A stretch of 64,000 nucleotides of DNA from a virus. The number at the start of each line of letters is the position of its first letter. The stretch's first letter is position 1. Both the position numbers and the translations under genes were made by a program. Location of the stretch: the IMG/VR virus record IMGVR_UViG_3300032249_000542, positions 1 to 64,000 of that record. The stretch is one strand, 5' to 3'. The notes beneath the pieces were generated by a model that was not told where the DNA came from, ran no database searches, and saw only the letters and a program-made list of their open reading frames with translations. Positions 1 through 8,866 of this stretch are shown piece by piece.

Positions 1-1
1 A

Positions 2-514
2 AATGGTACGAATTATATTAGTGTTCCTTACAATATTGCTTCAAATACTGTAACAGTTGAAGTGGTTGCTTCATTTAATCCAACATCATTTTGGGGAACT
101 ATTTGGAGTAATGAAATTTTTGATACTGGCGGGGGATACGTGGCATATGTGGATGGTTCAACAAATATAAGTTATGGTATCCCTTATGGTGAAACCCTAG
201 CAACCATAACTGCTAGTAATGCCATAAGACATTGGATTTTTGTTATTAATGGAACACAATCTAGTGTATTTTTAAATGGTTCACAAGTTGGAACAACTGA
301 TACTACAAGTAATCAAACACTCTTTGCGACAAATGATTTTTATTTTGGGGCAAGGCATAATAATGACGGTATAGGTTTTGGAGGAGATACAATGAACAAC
401 TCAGATTCCGCACTATATCCAGTTTTTTATCAGATGCGGGTGTATAACAAAGCATTGTCTGGTGCTGAGATAACTCAGAATTATAATGCAGTTAAAGGGA
501 CTTACGGAATATAA
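2..514 (+). CDS. LamG/concanavalin-like tail adhesin, 5'-truncated by window edge
   Basis: Probable receptor- or surface-binding virion protein. The frame is open from base 2, so the true start lies upstream. A GTG at 62 is internal and not a convincing start. The protein has the beta-rich Ser/Thr/Gly/Asn composition of a LamG jelly roll and ends with RVYNKALSGAEITQNYNAV, the typical last strand and helix of phage LamG domains. The next gene ends with the same motif, so the two look like tandem paralogues. The stop abuts the next ATG. The fold is clear by pattern, the ligand unknown. Confidence 0.7.
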   Translation, partial: NGTNYISVPYNIASNTVTVEVVASFNPTSFWGTIWSNEIFDTGGGYVAYVDGSTNISYGIPYGETLATITASNAIRHWIFVINGTQSSVFLNGSQVGTTDTTSNQTLFATNDFYFGARHNNDGIGFGGDTMNNSDSALYPVFYQMRVYNKALSGAEITQNYNAVKGTYGI

Positions 515-1222
515 ATGAGAATCGGCACAGGCATATCAATCGGCACAGGAATAGCAATAACAAAAAGCACAGCAGTGGTGACAACTGGTCTGCAATTATA
601 CTTAGATGCAGGTAATGCTTCTAGTTATTCAGGTTCAGGAACCACATGGACTGATTTAACTGTTAATGGTCGTAATGGTACATTAATTGGTGGACCAACT
701 TACAGTAGCGCAAATGGTGGTTCTATTGTTTTTGATGGAATTAATGATCTTGTCCAATGTACAGGTTCTCTCACAGTAACAGCAGCAACATTTGTAACTT
801 GGATAAGACGAAACGGAAATCAAGGCCAATATGATGGTATTTTGTTTTCCAGATCAACAAATACCACTGGAATGGATTTTCAGGTGTCCAATCAAATTGG
901 ATATACTTGGAACGATGCTGGTAATACTTATGGTTGGCAAAGTGGATTAATATTACCAAATTTGACATGGTGTATGATTGCGGTTTCTGTTACAAGCACA
1001 GCCGCAACAGCATATCTATGTCAAACAAGTGGAATTACCTCTGCCACTAATACCGTCAGTCATGCTAGTAGTCTTATAAACGACATAAAGATCGGTCAAG
1101 ATGAGTTTTCCACTAGATATTTTACTGGGAACATAGCCACCGCAATGATTTATAACATCGCATTAACAGCAGGACAAATTTCGCAAAATTTTGAGGCAGA
1201 CAGATCAAGGTTTGGAGTATAA
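515..1222 (+). CDS. LamG/concanavalin-like tail adhesin
   Basis: 235-aa probable virion adhesin. After a short glycine-rich start (RIGTGISIGTGIAI) comes GLQLYLDAGNASSYSGSGT, the opening of many phage LamG/laminin-G domains, then a beta-sandwich pattern. It ends IYNIALTAGQISQNFEADR, matching the end of the preceding gene. The start directly follows the upstream stop. Together with the upstream gene this is a tandem adhesin pair, a common place for host-range change. The ligand cannot be read from the sequence. Confidence 0.72.
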   Translation: MRIGTGISIGTGIAITKSTAVVTTGLQLYLDAGNASSYSGSGTTWTDLTVNGRNGTLIGGPTYSSANGGSIVFDGINDLVQCTGSLTVTAATFVTWIRRNGNQGQYDGILFSRSTNTTGMDFQVSNQIGYTWNDAGNTYGWQSGLILPNLTWCMIAVSVTSTAATAYLCQTSGITSATNTVSHASSLINDIKIGQDEFSTRYFTGNIATAMIYNIALTAGQISQNFEADRSRFGV

Positions 1223-1660
1223 ATGTTTTTATTGCACTTATTACCTGATGCATTTCTAATTTTCATAATTCATGCACTATTGGTCACTGGACTAATTGGC
1301 ATGGTGATAGGTTTTGTCGGCAGTAAAATACCATTCGTTGGCACATATGCACGAATGATTCAAATCGCATCAATCATTGCTTTCTGCATAGGACTATACT
1401 GGAAGGGTGGGTATAGTGTAGAAGCAGATTGGCGTGAACGTGTTGCAGAGATGGAAGCAAAGATAAAGATTGCAGAAGAAAAGTCTAAGGAAGCAAACGT
1501 AGTAATAGAAACAAAGTATAAAGATAGAGTTAAAAAGATTACTGAGACTAAAGAAGTTATCGTTGAAAAGATTAAGTTGAATGAAAAGATTATTGATGCA
1601 AAATGTGAACTTGATCCAGTAGTGATTAGCATTTTGAATGAGGCAGCGAAAAAACCATGA
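1223..1660 (+). CDS. i-spanin-like (Rz-type) inner-membrane protein with two N-terminal membrane segments
   Basis: 145 aa. Two hydrophobic segments (about residues 3-32 and 45-62) are followed by a Lys/Glu-rich coiled coil (about 72-125) and a C-terminal CELDPVVISILNEAA, typical of phage i-spanins. The stop overlaps the start of a small lipoprotein, the usual Rz/Rz1 arrangement. Spanins join the inner and outer membranes and fuse them in the last step of lysis. Ordinary i-spanins have one membrane segment. The extra one is unusual and could add a holin-like role, which is inference. Confidence 0.72.
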   Translation: MFLLHLLPDAFLIFIIHALLVTGLIGMVIGFVGSKIPFVGTYARMIQIASIIAFCIGLYWKGGYSVEADWRERVAEMEAKIKIAEEKSKEANVVIETKYKDRVKKITETKEVIVEKIKLNEKIIDAKCELDPVVISILNEAAKKP

Positions 1661-1917
1661 AGAAATTATTGATTCTTTTGCTGCTTGCAGGTTGCAGTAC
1701 AACTGTGCCAGTGGCACGTAAGTTTCCAGAAGTACCTGATGTACTGATGGCACCTTGCCCACCTCTGACGCAGATCAAAGAAGGTACAACTAAGTTAAGT
1801 GAGGTGATTACAGTTGTTACCGATAATTATTTTGAATATCACAAATGTAGTGATAAGAATGACTTATGGATGGAGTGGTTTAAAGCACAAAAAGAAATAT
1901 TCGATTCTGTAAAATAA
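1657..1917 (+). CDS. o-spanin (Rz1-type) outer-membrane lipoprotein
   Basis: 86 aa with a lipoprotein signal: MKKLLILLLLAGC ends in a lipobox (LAGC) with Cys13 as lipidation site. The mature part starts with a proline-containing stretch (VPDVLMAPCPP) as in many o-spanins. The ATG overlaps the i-spanin stop by four bases, implying translational coupling. The partner in the outer membrane should bind the i-spanin coiled coil across the periplasm. Both genes lie directly before the endolysin, completing a lysis cassette. Confidence 0.8.
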   Translation: MKKLLILLLLAGCSTTVPVARKFPEVPDVLMAPCPPLTQIKEGTTKLSEVITVVTDNYFEYHKCSDKNDLWMEWFKAQKEIFDSVK

Positions 1918-1929
1918 AAGGATTAACAA

Positions 1930-2544
1930 ATGGAACTGACAAAACAACAACTAAAAGAATTGCTTCCAAAAAATCCATACATTGACCAGTGGCATAATGC
2001 ACTAAGTCAATTGCTTCCGGATTATGAAATCAATACTCCACAAAGAATTGCAGCATTCATAGCACAATGTGCTCATGAGTCTGGCAACTTCATTTTTCTA
2101 TCAGAGAATCTAAACTACAAAGCAGAAAGTCTAGTTAAGATATTTGGTAAATACTTTAAAGACATTGATACTGCTAAAGCATACGAAAAGAAACCAGAAA
2201 AGATTGCAAACAAAATCTATGCTGACCGCATGGGTAATGGCAATGAAGCATCTGGTGATGGATACAAGTATCGTGGTCGTGGTCTAATTCAATTGACTGG
2301 TAAAACAAACTACACATGGTTTGCTGCATCACTAGAGATATCACCAGAAGAAGCAGCAGAGTACACTCAAACATTTGAAGGTGCTGCACAATCAGCATGT
2401 TGGTTCTGGGAAACCAATAAACTGAATCAATGGGCAGACAAAGGTGACATTGAAAAGATGACCAAGATCATCAATGGTGGCACAATTGGACTTGAAGATA
2501 GGAAGAAACATTATGCTCACGCACTTCATGTATTGGGAGTATAA
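1930..2544 (+). CDS. Endolysin, GH19 chitinase-like glycoside hydrolase
   Basis: 204 aa. Cleaves the glycan strand of peptidoglycan. GH19 features are visible: AHESGNF (residues 48-54, containing the expected catalytic Glu50), and the substrate-cleft segment around YADRMGNGN and YRGRGLIQLTGKTNY. There is no signal peptide, so export would need a holin. The length is normal for a single-domain GH19 phage endolysin without a cell-wall-binding domain. A purine-rich ribosome site (aaaaggatt) precedes the ATG. The stop overlaps the next start. Confidence 0.9.
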   Translation: MELTKQQLKELLPKNPYIDQWHNALSQLLPDYEINTPQRIAAFIAQCAHESGNFIFLSENLNYKAESLVKIFGKYFKDIDTAKAYEKKPEKIANKIYADRMGNGNEASGDGYKYRGRGLIQLTGKTNYTWFAASLEISPEEAAEYTQTFEGAAQSACWFWETNKLNQWADKGDIEKMTKIINGGTIGLEDRKKHYAHALHVLGV

Positions 2545-2774
2545 TGATGAGATATATACTACTTCTACTGTTACCACTCACACTTTTTGCTTGTCAGGAG
2601 CGTTATAGATATCCATGTCAAGACCCACATAATTGGGAAGATTTACAATGTCAGAAACCATATTGTACAGCAAATGGTACCTGTCCTGAAGATTTGAAAC
2701 ATTACATAAAAGATAAAGCTGGTAAGCCAATTGCACCAACGTCTGAAGCACCGAAAAAAGGAGACTGTAAATGA
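2544..2774 (+). CDS. Small cysteine-rich lipoprotein
   Basis: 76 aa with a lipoprotein signal (LLPLTLFAC, Cys17) and then YRYPCQDPHNWEDLQCQKPYC, a Cys-rich motif found again and again in small lipoproteins of marine T4-type phages. Function unknown. It may act in lysis or superinfection exclusion, judging only from its position next to the endolysin and its predicted outer-membrane anchor. Its first base overlaps the endolysin stop. Confidence 0.7.
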   Translation: MMRYILLLLLPLTLFACQERYRYPCQDPHNWEDLQCQKPYCTANGTCPEDLKHYIKDKAGKPIAPTSEAPKKGDCK

Positions 2775-3217
2775 TATTCACGCAAGAGAAATACACATCT
2801 GAGGAGTTAAATGCACGATTGAAGTTTTTCATCGGCATCATTCTAGGTCTTACTCTATTCGGAATTGTGTTTGTTGTATTGTATAGTTTGATTTTTGTTA
2901 CTCAACCGATGAACGGAATGAGTCCAGTGGATAATAAGTTCTTTGAATTGATTATTCCAGTTGCAACATTCTTGACTGGTACACTATCAGGTATCATGTT
3001 GGCAGGTGACGATAAAGATTTGAGAGCAAAAGCACTTGATGCTTCTGCTAGACCATACACACCTCCACCAGAACCACCTTCAGTTGCAAAAGCATCTGCA
3101 CCAGAATTTACACCATCATTTGATGTTCAAAGTGCATCGAATCCATTCGCATCACAAGTATCAACTGGATTCGGAGGCAAACCTGCACCAGTTCAACCAC
3201 CACATTCGGAGATTTAA
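2771..3217 (+). CDS. Two-span inner-membrane protein with proline-rich tail (holin candidate)
   Basis: 148 aa. Two clear membrane helices (about residues 19-43 and 57-75) are followed by a charged turn (GDDKDLRAKALDASARPY) and a Pro/Ser/Ala-rich tail. Small two-span proteins inside a lysis cassette are often holins, and no other obvious holin is seen nearby, so this is the best candidate together with the two-span spanin. No sequence motif proves it. It overlaps the upstream lipoprotein gene by four bases. Confidence 0.6.
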   Translation: MIFTQEKYTSEELNARLKFFIGIILGLTLFGIVFVVLYSLIFVTQPMNGMSPVDNKFFELIIPVATFLTGTLSGIMLAGDDKDLRAKALDASARPYTPPPEPPSVAKASAPEFTPSFDVQSASNPFASQVSTGFGGKPAPVQPPHSEI

Positions 3218-3394
3218 ATGAAAAAATTAATCGCATTGTCACTATTGGCTCTAACAACTACCGTATTTGCAGCAGAAGAAAAGAAAGTATGTGTTAAAGA
3301 GTTAGACAGCAAAACTAAGAAAGAGAAGGAAGTCTGTAAGACCATCAAGGTTCACAAAAAACTTGAAGGTACTAAGATCCCTGATAAGAAATAA
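3218..3394 (+). CDS. Small secreted Lys/Glu-rich protein
   Basis: 58 aa starting directly after the upstream stop. Residues 1-19 form a clear signal peptide (MKKLIALSLLALTTTVFAA) and the mature part is short, Lys-rich and holds two cysteines about 16 residues apart. It is likely periplasmic. I do not recognise a family. Its place in the lysis cluster is the only functional hint. Confidence 0.65.
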   Translation: MKKLIALSLLALTTTVFAAEEKKVCVKELDSKTKKEKEVCKTIKVHKKLEGTKIPDKK

Positions 3395-3395
3395 A

Positions 3396-3860
3396 ATGTA
3401 TCCAGATGACCAACAACTTGCCGATATTAAACTAAAGACAAGTCTATTAGAAAAAGATATTTTACAATCTGAAAAGGTTCTAAATAAACTCTCTGATTCA
3501 ATTCAAAAGATACAGGAATTGAATATTAATGTTATGCAGATGCTTACGATGCATGAATCTAAGCATGTGTATCATACGGAAGTTGAGGCTCAATTGAAAG
3601 ACGATTATAAAGAACTACACTCCCGCATCACTACCGTCAATCGTGAGTTACATGAACGAATAGATCAGGTAGAACGGCATATTACCGAGCGTATTGATGC
3701 ACTACGCTCGGATCTTGCTAACCACAGAAAAGAAGATACTGAGGAAAAAGGACTTGACTTTTTCGAGAAATGGAAGTATATTATAGTGTGTGGAGTATTA
3801 ATAGTAGGTTACATTGGCGGTCAACTTAATTCGGCACAAATACTAAGTCTGATAAAATAA
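3396..3860 (+). CDS. Coiled-coil protein with C-terminal membrane anchor
   Basis: 154 aa from the ATG at 3396, just after the upstream stop. A longer in-frame opening upstream overlaps the previous gene and is not preferred. Residues about 10-125 are heptad-rich coiled coil, then one membrane helix (WKYIIVCGVLIVGYIGG) and a short tail. The layout resembles XhlA-type membrane-associated lysis proteins, but that is only a resemblance. Last gene before the primase promoter. Confidence 0.6.
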   Translation: MYPDDQQLADIKLKTSLLEKDILQSEKVLNKLSDSIQKIQELNINVMQMLTMHESKHVYHTEVEAQLKDDYKELHSRITTVNRELHERIDQVERHITERIDALRSDLANHRKEDTEEKGLDFFEKWKYIIVCGVLIVGYIGGQLNSAQILSLIK

Positions 3861-3862
3861 GT

Positions 3863-3891
3863 TTGACTTTTGTTGCAGTATATTATATAAT
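3863..3891 (+). promoter_or_regulatory. Sigma70-type promoter for the primase gene, predicted leaderless
   Basis: TTGACT at 3863-3868, 17-bp spacer, TATAAT at 3886-3891. The predicted start point seven bases after the -10 box is base 3898, the A of the primase ATG. No ribosome-binding site is present. Confidence 0.75.
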
Positions 3892-3897
3892 GAGTGT

Positions 3898-4926
3898 ATG
3901 TTACATATTGATTCTAAGTACGTCCGTTTGATATCCAACCGTCTGCGTAATTTCAAGCAGAAGGATAACTATTTGTGGAACTTCTCTTGTCCTTACTGTG
4001 GTGACTCTCAGAAGAACAAGACGAAGGCACGTGGTTATGTTTTCCAAAAAGATGTAAACCTTTTATACCGCTGTCATAATTGTGGAGTGAGTACCAATGT
4101 TGGAAATCTGGTCAAACATGTGGACCCAACCCTACACAAAGAGTATACCCTTGAAAACTACAAGGAAGGTACTCTCTCTAATGCCAACAGCAGAAGTACC
4201 TCAGTCAACGTACCAACAGTCCGATTCGGAAAAGTACAAAAGAAAAGATCATTCGAACATGCAGAATGGATCAGCCAACTGCCGAGTGGACATTTCTGTT
4301 TAAGGTATGTTGAAACAAGAAAGATACCACTAAAGCATTATAACAAGTTTATGTTTACTGCCAACTATGAGAAATTCATTAAGGCAATAGTACCAGACAT
4401 AGACAAAGATATATCCAATGATGCTAGACTAGTAATCCCTTACTATAATGAATATGATGAATTGATTGCAATAACCGGTCGTGCATTACAAAATGCTGAT
4501 GATCGTTTGCGTTATGTTACTGTAAGAATGAATGATTCAACCACTAAGTTAATGTATGGTATGGATCGACTTGATAAAGATAAGAAAGTTTACATTGTAG
4601 AAGGACAGATAGATAGCTTATTCTTGCCAAATGCAATTGCATCTGGTGATAGTGCATTGGGTGCTACATCAAATTTATTTCAAGCAAAGAATAAAATTTT
4701 AGTATTCGATAATGAACCAAGAAATAAAGAGATTGTGAAGTTGATGCAAAATGCAATCACATCGGATCATAATATCGTCATATGGCCAGATAATGTTGTA
4801 GGAAAAGATATTAATGAAATGGTGATGCGTGGAATGGATCCACTACAGATTAAAGATATTATAGATAGTAATACCACTAACGGTTTGGCAGCACAGTTGA
4901 AGTTTAATTATTGGAAGAAGGTATGA
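3898..4926 (+). CDS. 61: DNA primase, T4 gp61-like
   Basis: 342 aa. Makes RNA primers for lagging-strand synthesis with the gp41 helicase. An N-terminal zinc-binding domain is visible as CPYC (31-34) and CHNC (59-62) with the conserved stretch GDSQKNKTKARGYVF between them. The TOPRIM-like part follows (RLVIPYYNEYDELIAITGRA, then KVYIVEGQIDSLFLPNA, then a KILVFDNEPRNKEI acidic strand). The length matches T4 gp61. The stop overlaps the thyX start (ATGA), so the two are translationally coupled. The mRNA is probably leaderless. Confidence 0.93.
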   Translation: MLHIDSKYVRLISNRLRNFKQKDNYLWNFSCPYCGDSQKNKTKARGYVFQKDVNLLYRCHNCGVSTNVGNLVKHVDPTLHKEYTLENYKEGTLSNANSRSTSVNVPTVRFGKVQKKRSFEHAEWISQLPSGHFCLRYVETRKIPLKHYNKFMFTANYEKFIKAIVPDIDKDISNDARLVIPYYNEYDELIAITGRALQNADDRLRYVTVRMNDSTTKLMYGMDRLDKDKKVYIVEGQIDSLFLPNAIASGDSALGATSNLFQAKNKILVFDNEPRNKEIVKLMQNAITSDHNIVIWPDNVVGKDINEMVMRGMDPLQIKDIIDSNTTNGLAAQLKFNYWKKV

Positions 4927-5585
4927 AAGTTGAATTAATTAGTTATTCGAAGCCTGCCGTACATATTGCAGATACTATGACAGACTTGGTTGCATATTGC
5001 GCCAGAGTATCAAATCCTGCAAATCAAAGTAACAAACAAACGAATGAAAAATTGATTCGTTACTTGGTAGACAATCAGCATTGGAGTCCACTAGAGATGG
5101 TCTCCGTGTGTTTGAGCATTGAAACTACCCGTGACATAGCACGACAGATTCTTAGGCATAGAAGTTTTTCATTCCAAGAGTTTAGTCAACGATATGCCGC
5201 AGTGGATTTTGGCACAGCAGGTGAGAATTGGGTAGAACGTGAAGCAAGATTACAAGATACACAGAATCGACAGAACTCTATTGATACTGAAGATGTTGGA
5301 TTACAAGAAACGTGGAAGACACAACAGAGTTATGTAACATATGCAGCAGAAAAAGCATATCGTTGGGCATTAGATAATGGTATCGCAAAAGAACAGGCAA
5401 GAACTGTTCTACCAGAGGGATTGACTGTATCCCACCTATACATGAATGGCACCTTAAGGTCTTGGGTTCACTACATACAACTTCGCTCTGCGAACGGCAC
5501 ACAAAAAGAACACATGGAAGTAGCAAAGGAATGCGGAAACGTAATCGCTGAAGTATTCCCTATGATTAAAGAATTTATAGCATAA
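4923..5585 (+). CDS. thyX: FAD-dependent thymidylate synthase ThyX
   Basis: 220 aa. Converts dUMP to dTMP using methylene-tetrahydrofolate and FAD/NADPH. The signature motif RHRSFSFQEFSQRY lies at about residues 78-91, and the C-terminal substrate region (ARTVLPEGLT, then LRSWVHYIQLR) is intact. The ATG at 4923 overlaps the primase stop and follows a GAAGAAGG ribosome site, which is better than an in-frame TTG at 4911. It works with the ribonucleotide reductase genes downstream to supply phage DNA precursors. Confidence 0.95.
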   Translation: MKVELISYSKPAVHIADTMTDLVAYCARVSNPANQSNKQTNEKLIRYLVDNQHWSPLEMVSVCLSIETTRDIARQILRHRSFSFQEFSQRYAAVDFGTAGENWVEREARLQDTQNRQNSIDTEDVGLQETWKTQQSYVTYAAEKAYRWALDNGIAKEQARTVLPEGLTVSHLYMNGTLRSWVHYIQLRSANGTQKEHMEVAKECGNVIAEVFPMIKEFIA

Positions 5586-5602
5586 TAATAACGGAGAAAT
5601 GA

Positions 5603-7399
5603 TTGAACACTATTCACGGAATAAATATAGATCCCACCAGAGATTCATTGTTTGATGAATTGGGGATCAAAAGACTTAAAGAATCGTACATGAAAGAGGA
5701 TGAAGTTAGTCCACAAGAAAGGTTTGCATATGTTTCAAAAGCTTTTGGCAGTAATGCTGAGCATGCTCAAAGGTTGTATGAGTACAGTAGTCGTCATTGG
5801 TTATCTTACTCTACTCCTATTCTTAGTTTTGGGCGCAGCAAGCGTGGGCTTCCTATCTCTTGTTTTCTACCTTATCTGGACGATTCCGCAGAGGGCTTGG
5901 TCAATACATTATCAGAAGTAAATTGGCTATCAATGTTGGGAGGAGGAGTTGGAATTGGATTGGGAATCCGTAGTTCTGATGATAAGTCTGTTGGCATCAT
6001 GCCTCATCTCCGCACGTATGATGCTTCTAGTCTCGCCTACAGACAGGGTAGCACTCGCCGTGGTTCTTATGCCGCTTATCTTAATATCAGCCATCCAGAT
6101 ATTCTCATTTTTCTTGAAATGAGAAAACCAACTGGTGACCAGAACATGCGTTGTTTGAATTTACACCATGGTATTAACATTACAGATGAATTCATGCATT
6201 TAATTGAAAAGTGTATGATTGATACAGAAGCAGATGATACATGGGAACTAAAAGATCCACACACCAATGAGGTGCGTGATAAAGTATCGGCACGTGAGTT
6301 ATGGCAAAGAATATTAGAAATTCGTATGCAGACTGGTGAACCATATCTACACTTTATTGACACAAGTAATAGTGCAATGCCAGAGTTTCAAAAGAAACTT
6401 GGACTAAGTATCAAACAATCTAATCTATGCTCTGAAATTATTCTACCAACTGATAAAGAAAGAACAGCAGTATGTTGCCTATCATCCGTGAATTTGGAGT
6501 ATTATGATGAGTGGAAAAACGATCCTCTATTTTTTGCTGATATTGCAGAAATGCTTGATAATGTACTTCAGTATTTCATTGATAATGCTCCTGCAGCAAT
6601 CGGACGAGCCAAGTATTCTGCCGAACGTGAACGCAGCATTGGAATTGGAGCGTTGGGATTTCATGCATATCTACAGGGAAGAAATATTGCGTGGGAATCC
6701 GCACTTGCTACGAGTGCAAATGTAAAAATATTTAAACATATTAGAGAAAAATTAAATGAAGCGAATACTAAACTCGGCACAGAACGAGGTGAGGCACCTG
6801 ATGCAGTTGGTACAGGAAACAGATTTAGCCATCTTATGGCCATTGCTCCTAATGCTAGTTCCTCTATTATCATGGGTAATACTTCTCCTAGTGTTGAGCC
6901 CTATAGAGCTAATGCATATAGACAAGATACTTTATCCGGCGCACACTTAAACAAGAATAAGTTTCTGGATAAAATTATCAAAGATAAATGTGATGCAGAT
7001 CCAAAACTAGATTATCAAGAAATTTGGTCATCTATCATTGCAAACGATGGTTCTGTACAGCATTTGGATATTCTTGACGAATGGTCTAAGGATGTATTCA
7101 AGACTGGTATGGAGATTGACCAACGATGGATTGTTGACCATGCAGCCAACAGACAACAATTCATTGACCAAGCACAATCGATTAACTTATTCTTTAGACC
7201 TGATGTGAATATCAAGTACCTACATGCAGTACACTATCAGGCATGGAAGCAAGGATTGAAAACATTATATTACTGCCGTAGTGAGAAACTTGCAAAGGCA
7301 GATAAAGTATCTAAGAAAATTGAACGCAATATCATACAAGAAATTGATTTAAAACAATTGGCTTTGGATGATGGAGTTTGCTTAGCATGTGAAGGTTGA
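5603..7399 (+). CDS. nrdA: Ribonucleoside-diphosphate reductase alpha subunit, class I, lacking the ATP cone
   Basis: 598 aa, about 160 residues shorter than E. coli NrdA. Reduces ribonucleoside diphosphates with NrdB. The start is TTG at 5603 after an acGGAG site; the nearby ATG at 5599 is in another frame and soon stops. The protein begins at the catalytic-domain region (DPTRDSLFDELG), so the N-terminal allosteric ATP-cone is absent. Active-site parts are visible: LPISCF near residue 87, NLCSEI, the CCLSSVNL cysteine, and a C-terminal redox pair in CLACEG. Missing the cone should remove dATP shut-off, as in many phage enzymes. Confidence 0.93.
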   Translation: MNTIHGINIDPTRDSLFDELGIKRLKESYMKEDEVSPQERFAYVSKAFGSNAEHAQRLYEYSSRHWLSYSTPILSFGRSKRGLPISCFLPYLDDSAEGLVNTLSEVNWLSMLGGGVGIGLGIRSSDDKSVGIMPHLRTYDASSLAYRQGSTRRGSYAAYLNISHPDILIFLEMRKPTGDQNMRCLNLHHGINITDEFMHLIEKCMIDTEADDTWELKDPHTNEVRDKVSARELWQRILEIRMQTGEPYLHFIDTSNSAMPEFQKKLGLSIKQSNLCSEIILPTDKERTAVCCLSSVNLEYYDEWKNDPLFFADIAEMLDNVLQYFIDNAPAAIGRAKYSAERERSIGIGALGFHAYLQGRNIAWESALATSANVKIFKHIREKLNEANTKLGTERGEAPDAVGTGNRFSHLMAIAPNASSSIIMGNTSPSVEPYRANAYRQDTLSGAHLNKNKFLDKIIKDKCDADPKLDYQEIWSSIIANDGSVQHLDILDEWSKDVFKTGMEIDQRWIVDHAANRQQFIDQAQSINLFFRPDVNIKYLHAVHYQAWKQGLKTLYYCRSEKLAKADKVSKKIERNIIQEIDLKQLALDDGVCLACEG

Positions 7400-7408
7400 T
7401 ACACCAAA

Positions 7409-8047
7409 ATGCCAACCATTGGTTTATTTGTTCAACATCCTAAATGCTCTGTTCAATCGTGCAATGGTATAATCAAAGCACTTGGATCTAATTACACTTA
7501 TAAATTATATACAAAACATGAAATCGAGGACGACTTTTTTAATTCTGTTGATATTGCTTGTTTTCCTGGAGGTGTCGGTGATAGTGATTCTTACGACACA
7601 TACTTTAGGTTTAATGGAAGTCTTATCACCGACTATATCAAACGAGGTGGCAGATATCTTGGTATTTGCATGGGTGCCTATTGGGCTGGGCCTCATTATT
7701 TTAATATACTGTACGGAGCACAACCAGTCCAGTATATTAAACGACCAAACACATGTACCAGAAAGTCCTACTCAAAAGCAATTGAATGTGACTGGAACGG
7801 CACACCAGACAGATTCTTCTTTTACGATGGACCTGCATTTGTCGGAAACCCAGAGTATTATGAGACAGTTGCCAGATACAAAAACGGAGACGCAGCAGCA
7901 ATTATCCAGGGACGTGTAGGATTGATTGGACCACACCTTGAAGCCGAAGAATATTGGTATAACAAACCATACTTACATCGTCATTGGAATCAAGGTAAGC
8001 ACCATGGATTATTTAAACAATTTGTTGACAAACTGATGGAGAAATGA
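7409..8047 (+). CDS. Class I glutamine-amidotransferase-like protein (biotin-ligase N-terminal domain type)
   Basis: 212 aa. The fold is suggested by FPGGVGDSDSY (oxyanion region) and GRYLGICMGAYWAG with the nucleophile-like Cys87, as in the BPL_N/GATase1-like family. GPHLEAEEYWY gives a possible His/Glu of the triad. No partner synthetase domain is present, so the reaction is unknown. It sits between nrdA and nrdB, an arrangement suggesting a link with nucleotide metabolism, though that is inference. Starts nine bases after the nrdA stop. Confidence 0.65.
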   Translation: MPTIGLFVQHPKCSVQSCNGIIKALGSNYTYKLYTKHEIEDDFFNSVDIACFPGGVGDSDSYDTYFRFNGSLITDYIKRGGRYLGICMGAYWAGPHYFNILYGAQPVQYIKRPNTCTRKSYSKAIECDWNGTPDRFFFYDGPAFVGNPEYYETVARYKNGDAAAIIQGRVGLIGPHLEAEEYWYNKPYLHRHWNQGKHHGLFKQFVDKLMEK

Positions 8048-8048
8048 T

Positions 8049-8201
8049 ATGATAGCAGAAATACCTTACATGCTTGTTTGGGGATTCTTCTCTGCGATGG
8101 GATGGATGACTGCCAATTGGACAGTTGAGAAAGTTTATCCTGATAAAGAGAAAGACAAACCAGCAATAGTACAACCTGAAAAAATAGAAAAGAAAGAATA
8201 A
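8049..8201 (+). CDS. Small single-span membrane protein
   Basis: 50 aa: a short hydrophobic helix (about residues 5-23, YMLVWGFFSAMGWMTANW) followed by a highly charged Lys/Glu tail. It starts one base after the upstream stop and ends flush against the next ATG, so it is clearly part of the operon. No family recognised. Confidence 0.6.
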   Translation: MIAEIPYMLVWGFFSAMGWMTANWTVEKVYPDKEKDKPAIVQPEKIEKKE

Positions 8202-8840
8202 ATGGCACACTTAGTTGCAAACCTACCACCTGTCCATTGTTATATCCGTAAAGAGTTTCTTTATGATTTTCAAAAAGGTCACGGAGAATATGAACCGTGT
8301 ATTTGGGTTTCAATCAAAAGTATTCGTGGACAAGCATTTAGAATAGAATCTTACTTACCAAACTATGGCGCAGTTTATGACAAACTACCTCTACATGCGT
8401 ATGTGTCACGCACAACAAATATTGAACCTGAGAAGTTTTTACCTTTAGATACACTACAAATTTGGGATTGTTTTAGTTATGATTTTTCTGTAATTCAAAA
8501 ATCATTCTTGAGAAATTTATCTGCCAAGTTTTATGCCAAAGACAAACAATTTTATCAAGGTAATTATTTGTTTACAGTAGACCACTCTGCTCCTGACTTA
8601 AATATTATAGACACAAGTTATGCAGAGTGGCCAGAGGACCACAAGAGTTTTAATTTTATAGAATTAGACAACGGTCAATATGCAGCACAACCAAACAATC
8701 GTTGCCTATTCTTGGATGCAGCAAGTAATCCAAAACAACTGAAGTTTCCTGATTTTAAAGTTTGCACTAAGAAGTATGTTGTTGAACAGAATCCAAAATG
8801 GGCATTAGGTGATACCACCACAGTAATGTACGAAAATTAA
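8202..8840 (+). CDS. Conserved phage protein of unknown function in the nrd operon
   Basis: 212 aa, soluble, rich in aromatic residues, no membrane segment or obvious catalytic motif. Contains EPCIWVSIKSIRGQAFRIES near the N-terminus. It lies between the amidotransferase-like gene and nrdB with no gap, so is co-expressed with the ribonucleotide reductase. I do not recognise a function. Confidence 0.6.
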   Translation: MAHLVANLPPVHCYIRKEFLYDFQKGHGEYEPCIWVSIKSIRGQAFRIESYLPNYGAVYDKLPLHAYVSRTTNIEPEKFLPLDTLQIWDCFSYDFSVIQKSFLRNLSAKFYAKDKQFYQGNYLFTVDHSAPDLNIIDTSYAEWPEDHKSFNFIELDNGQYAAQPNNRCLFLDAASNPKQLKFPDFKVCTKKYVVEQNPKWALGDTTTVMYEN

Positions 8841-8866
8841 CAATAACAACTATAAGAGTAAATCGA

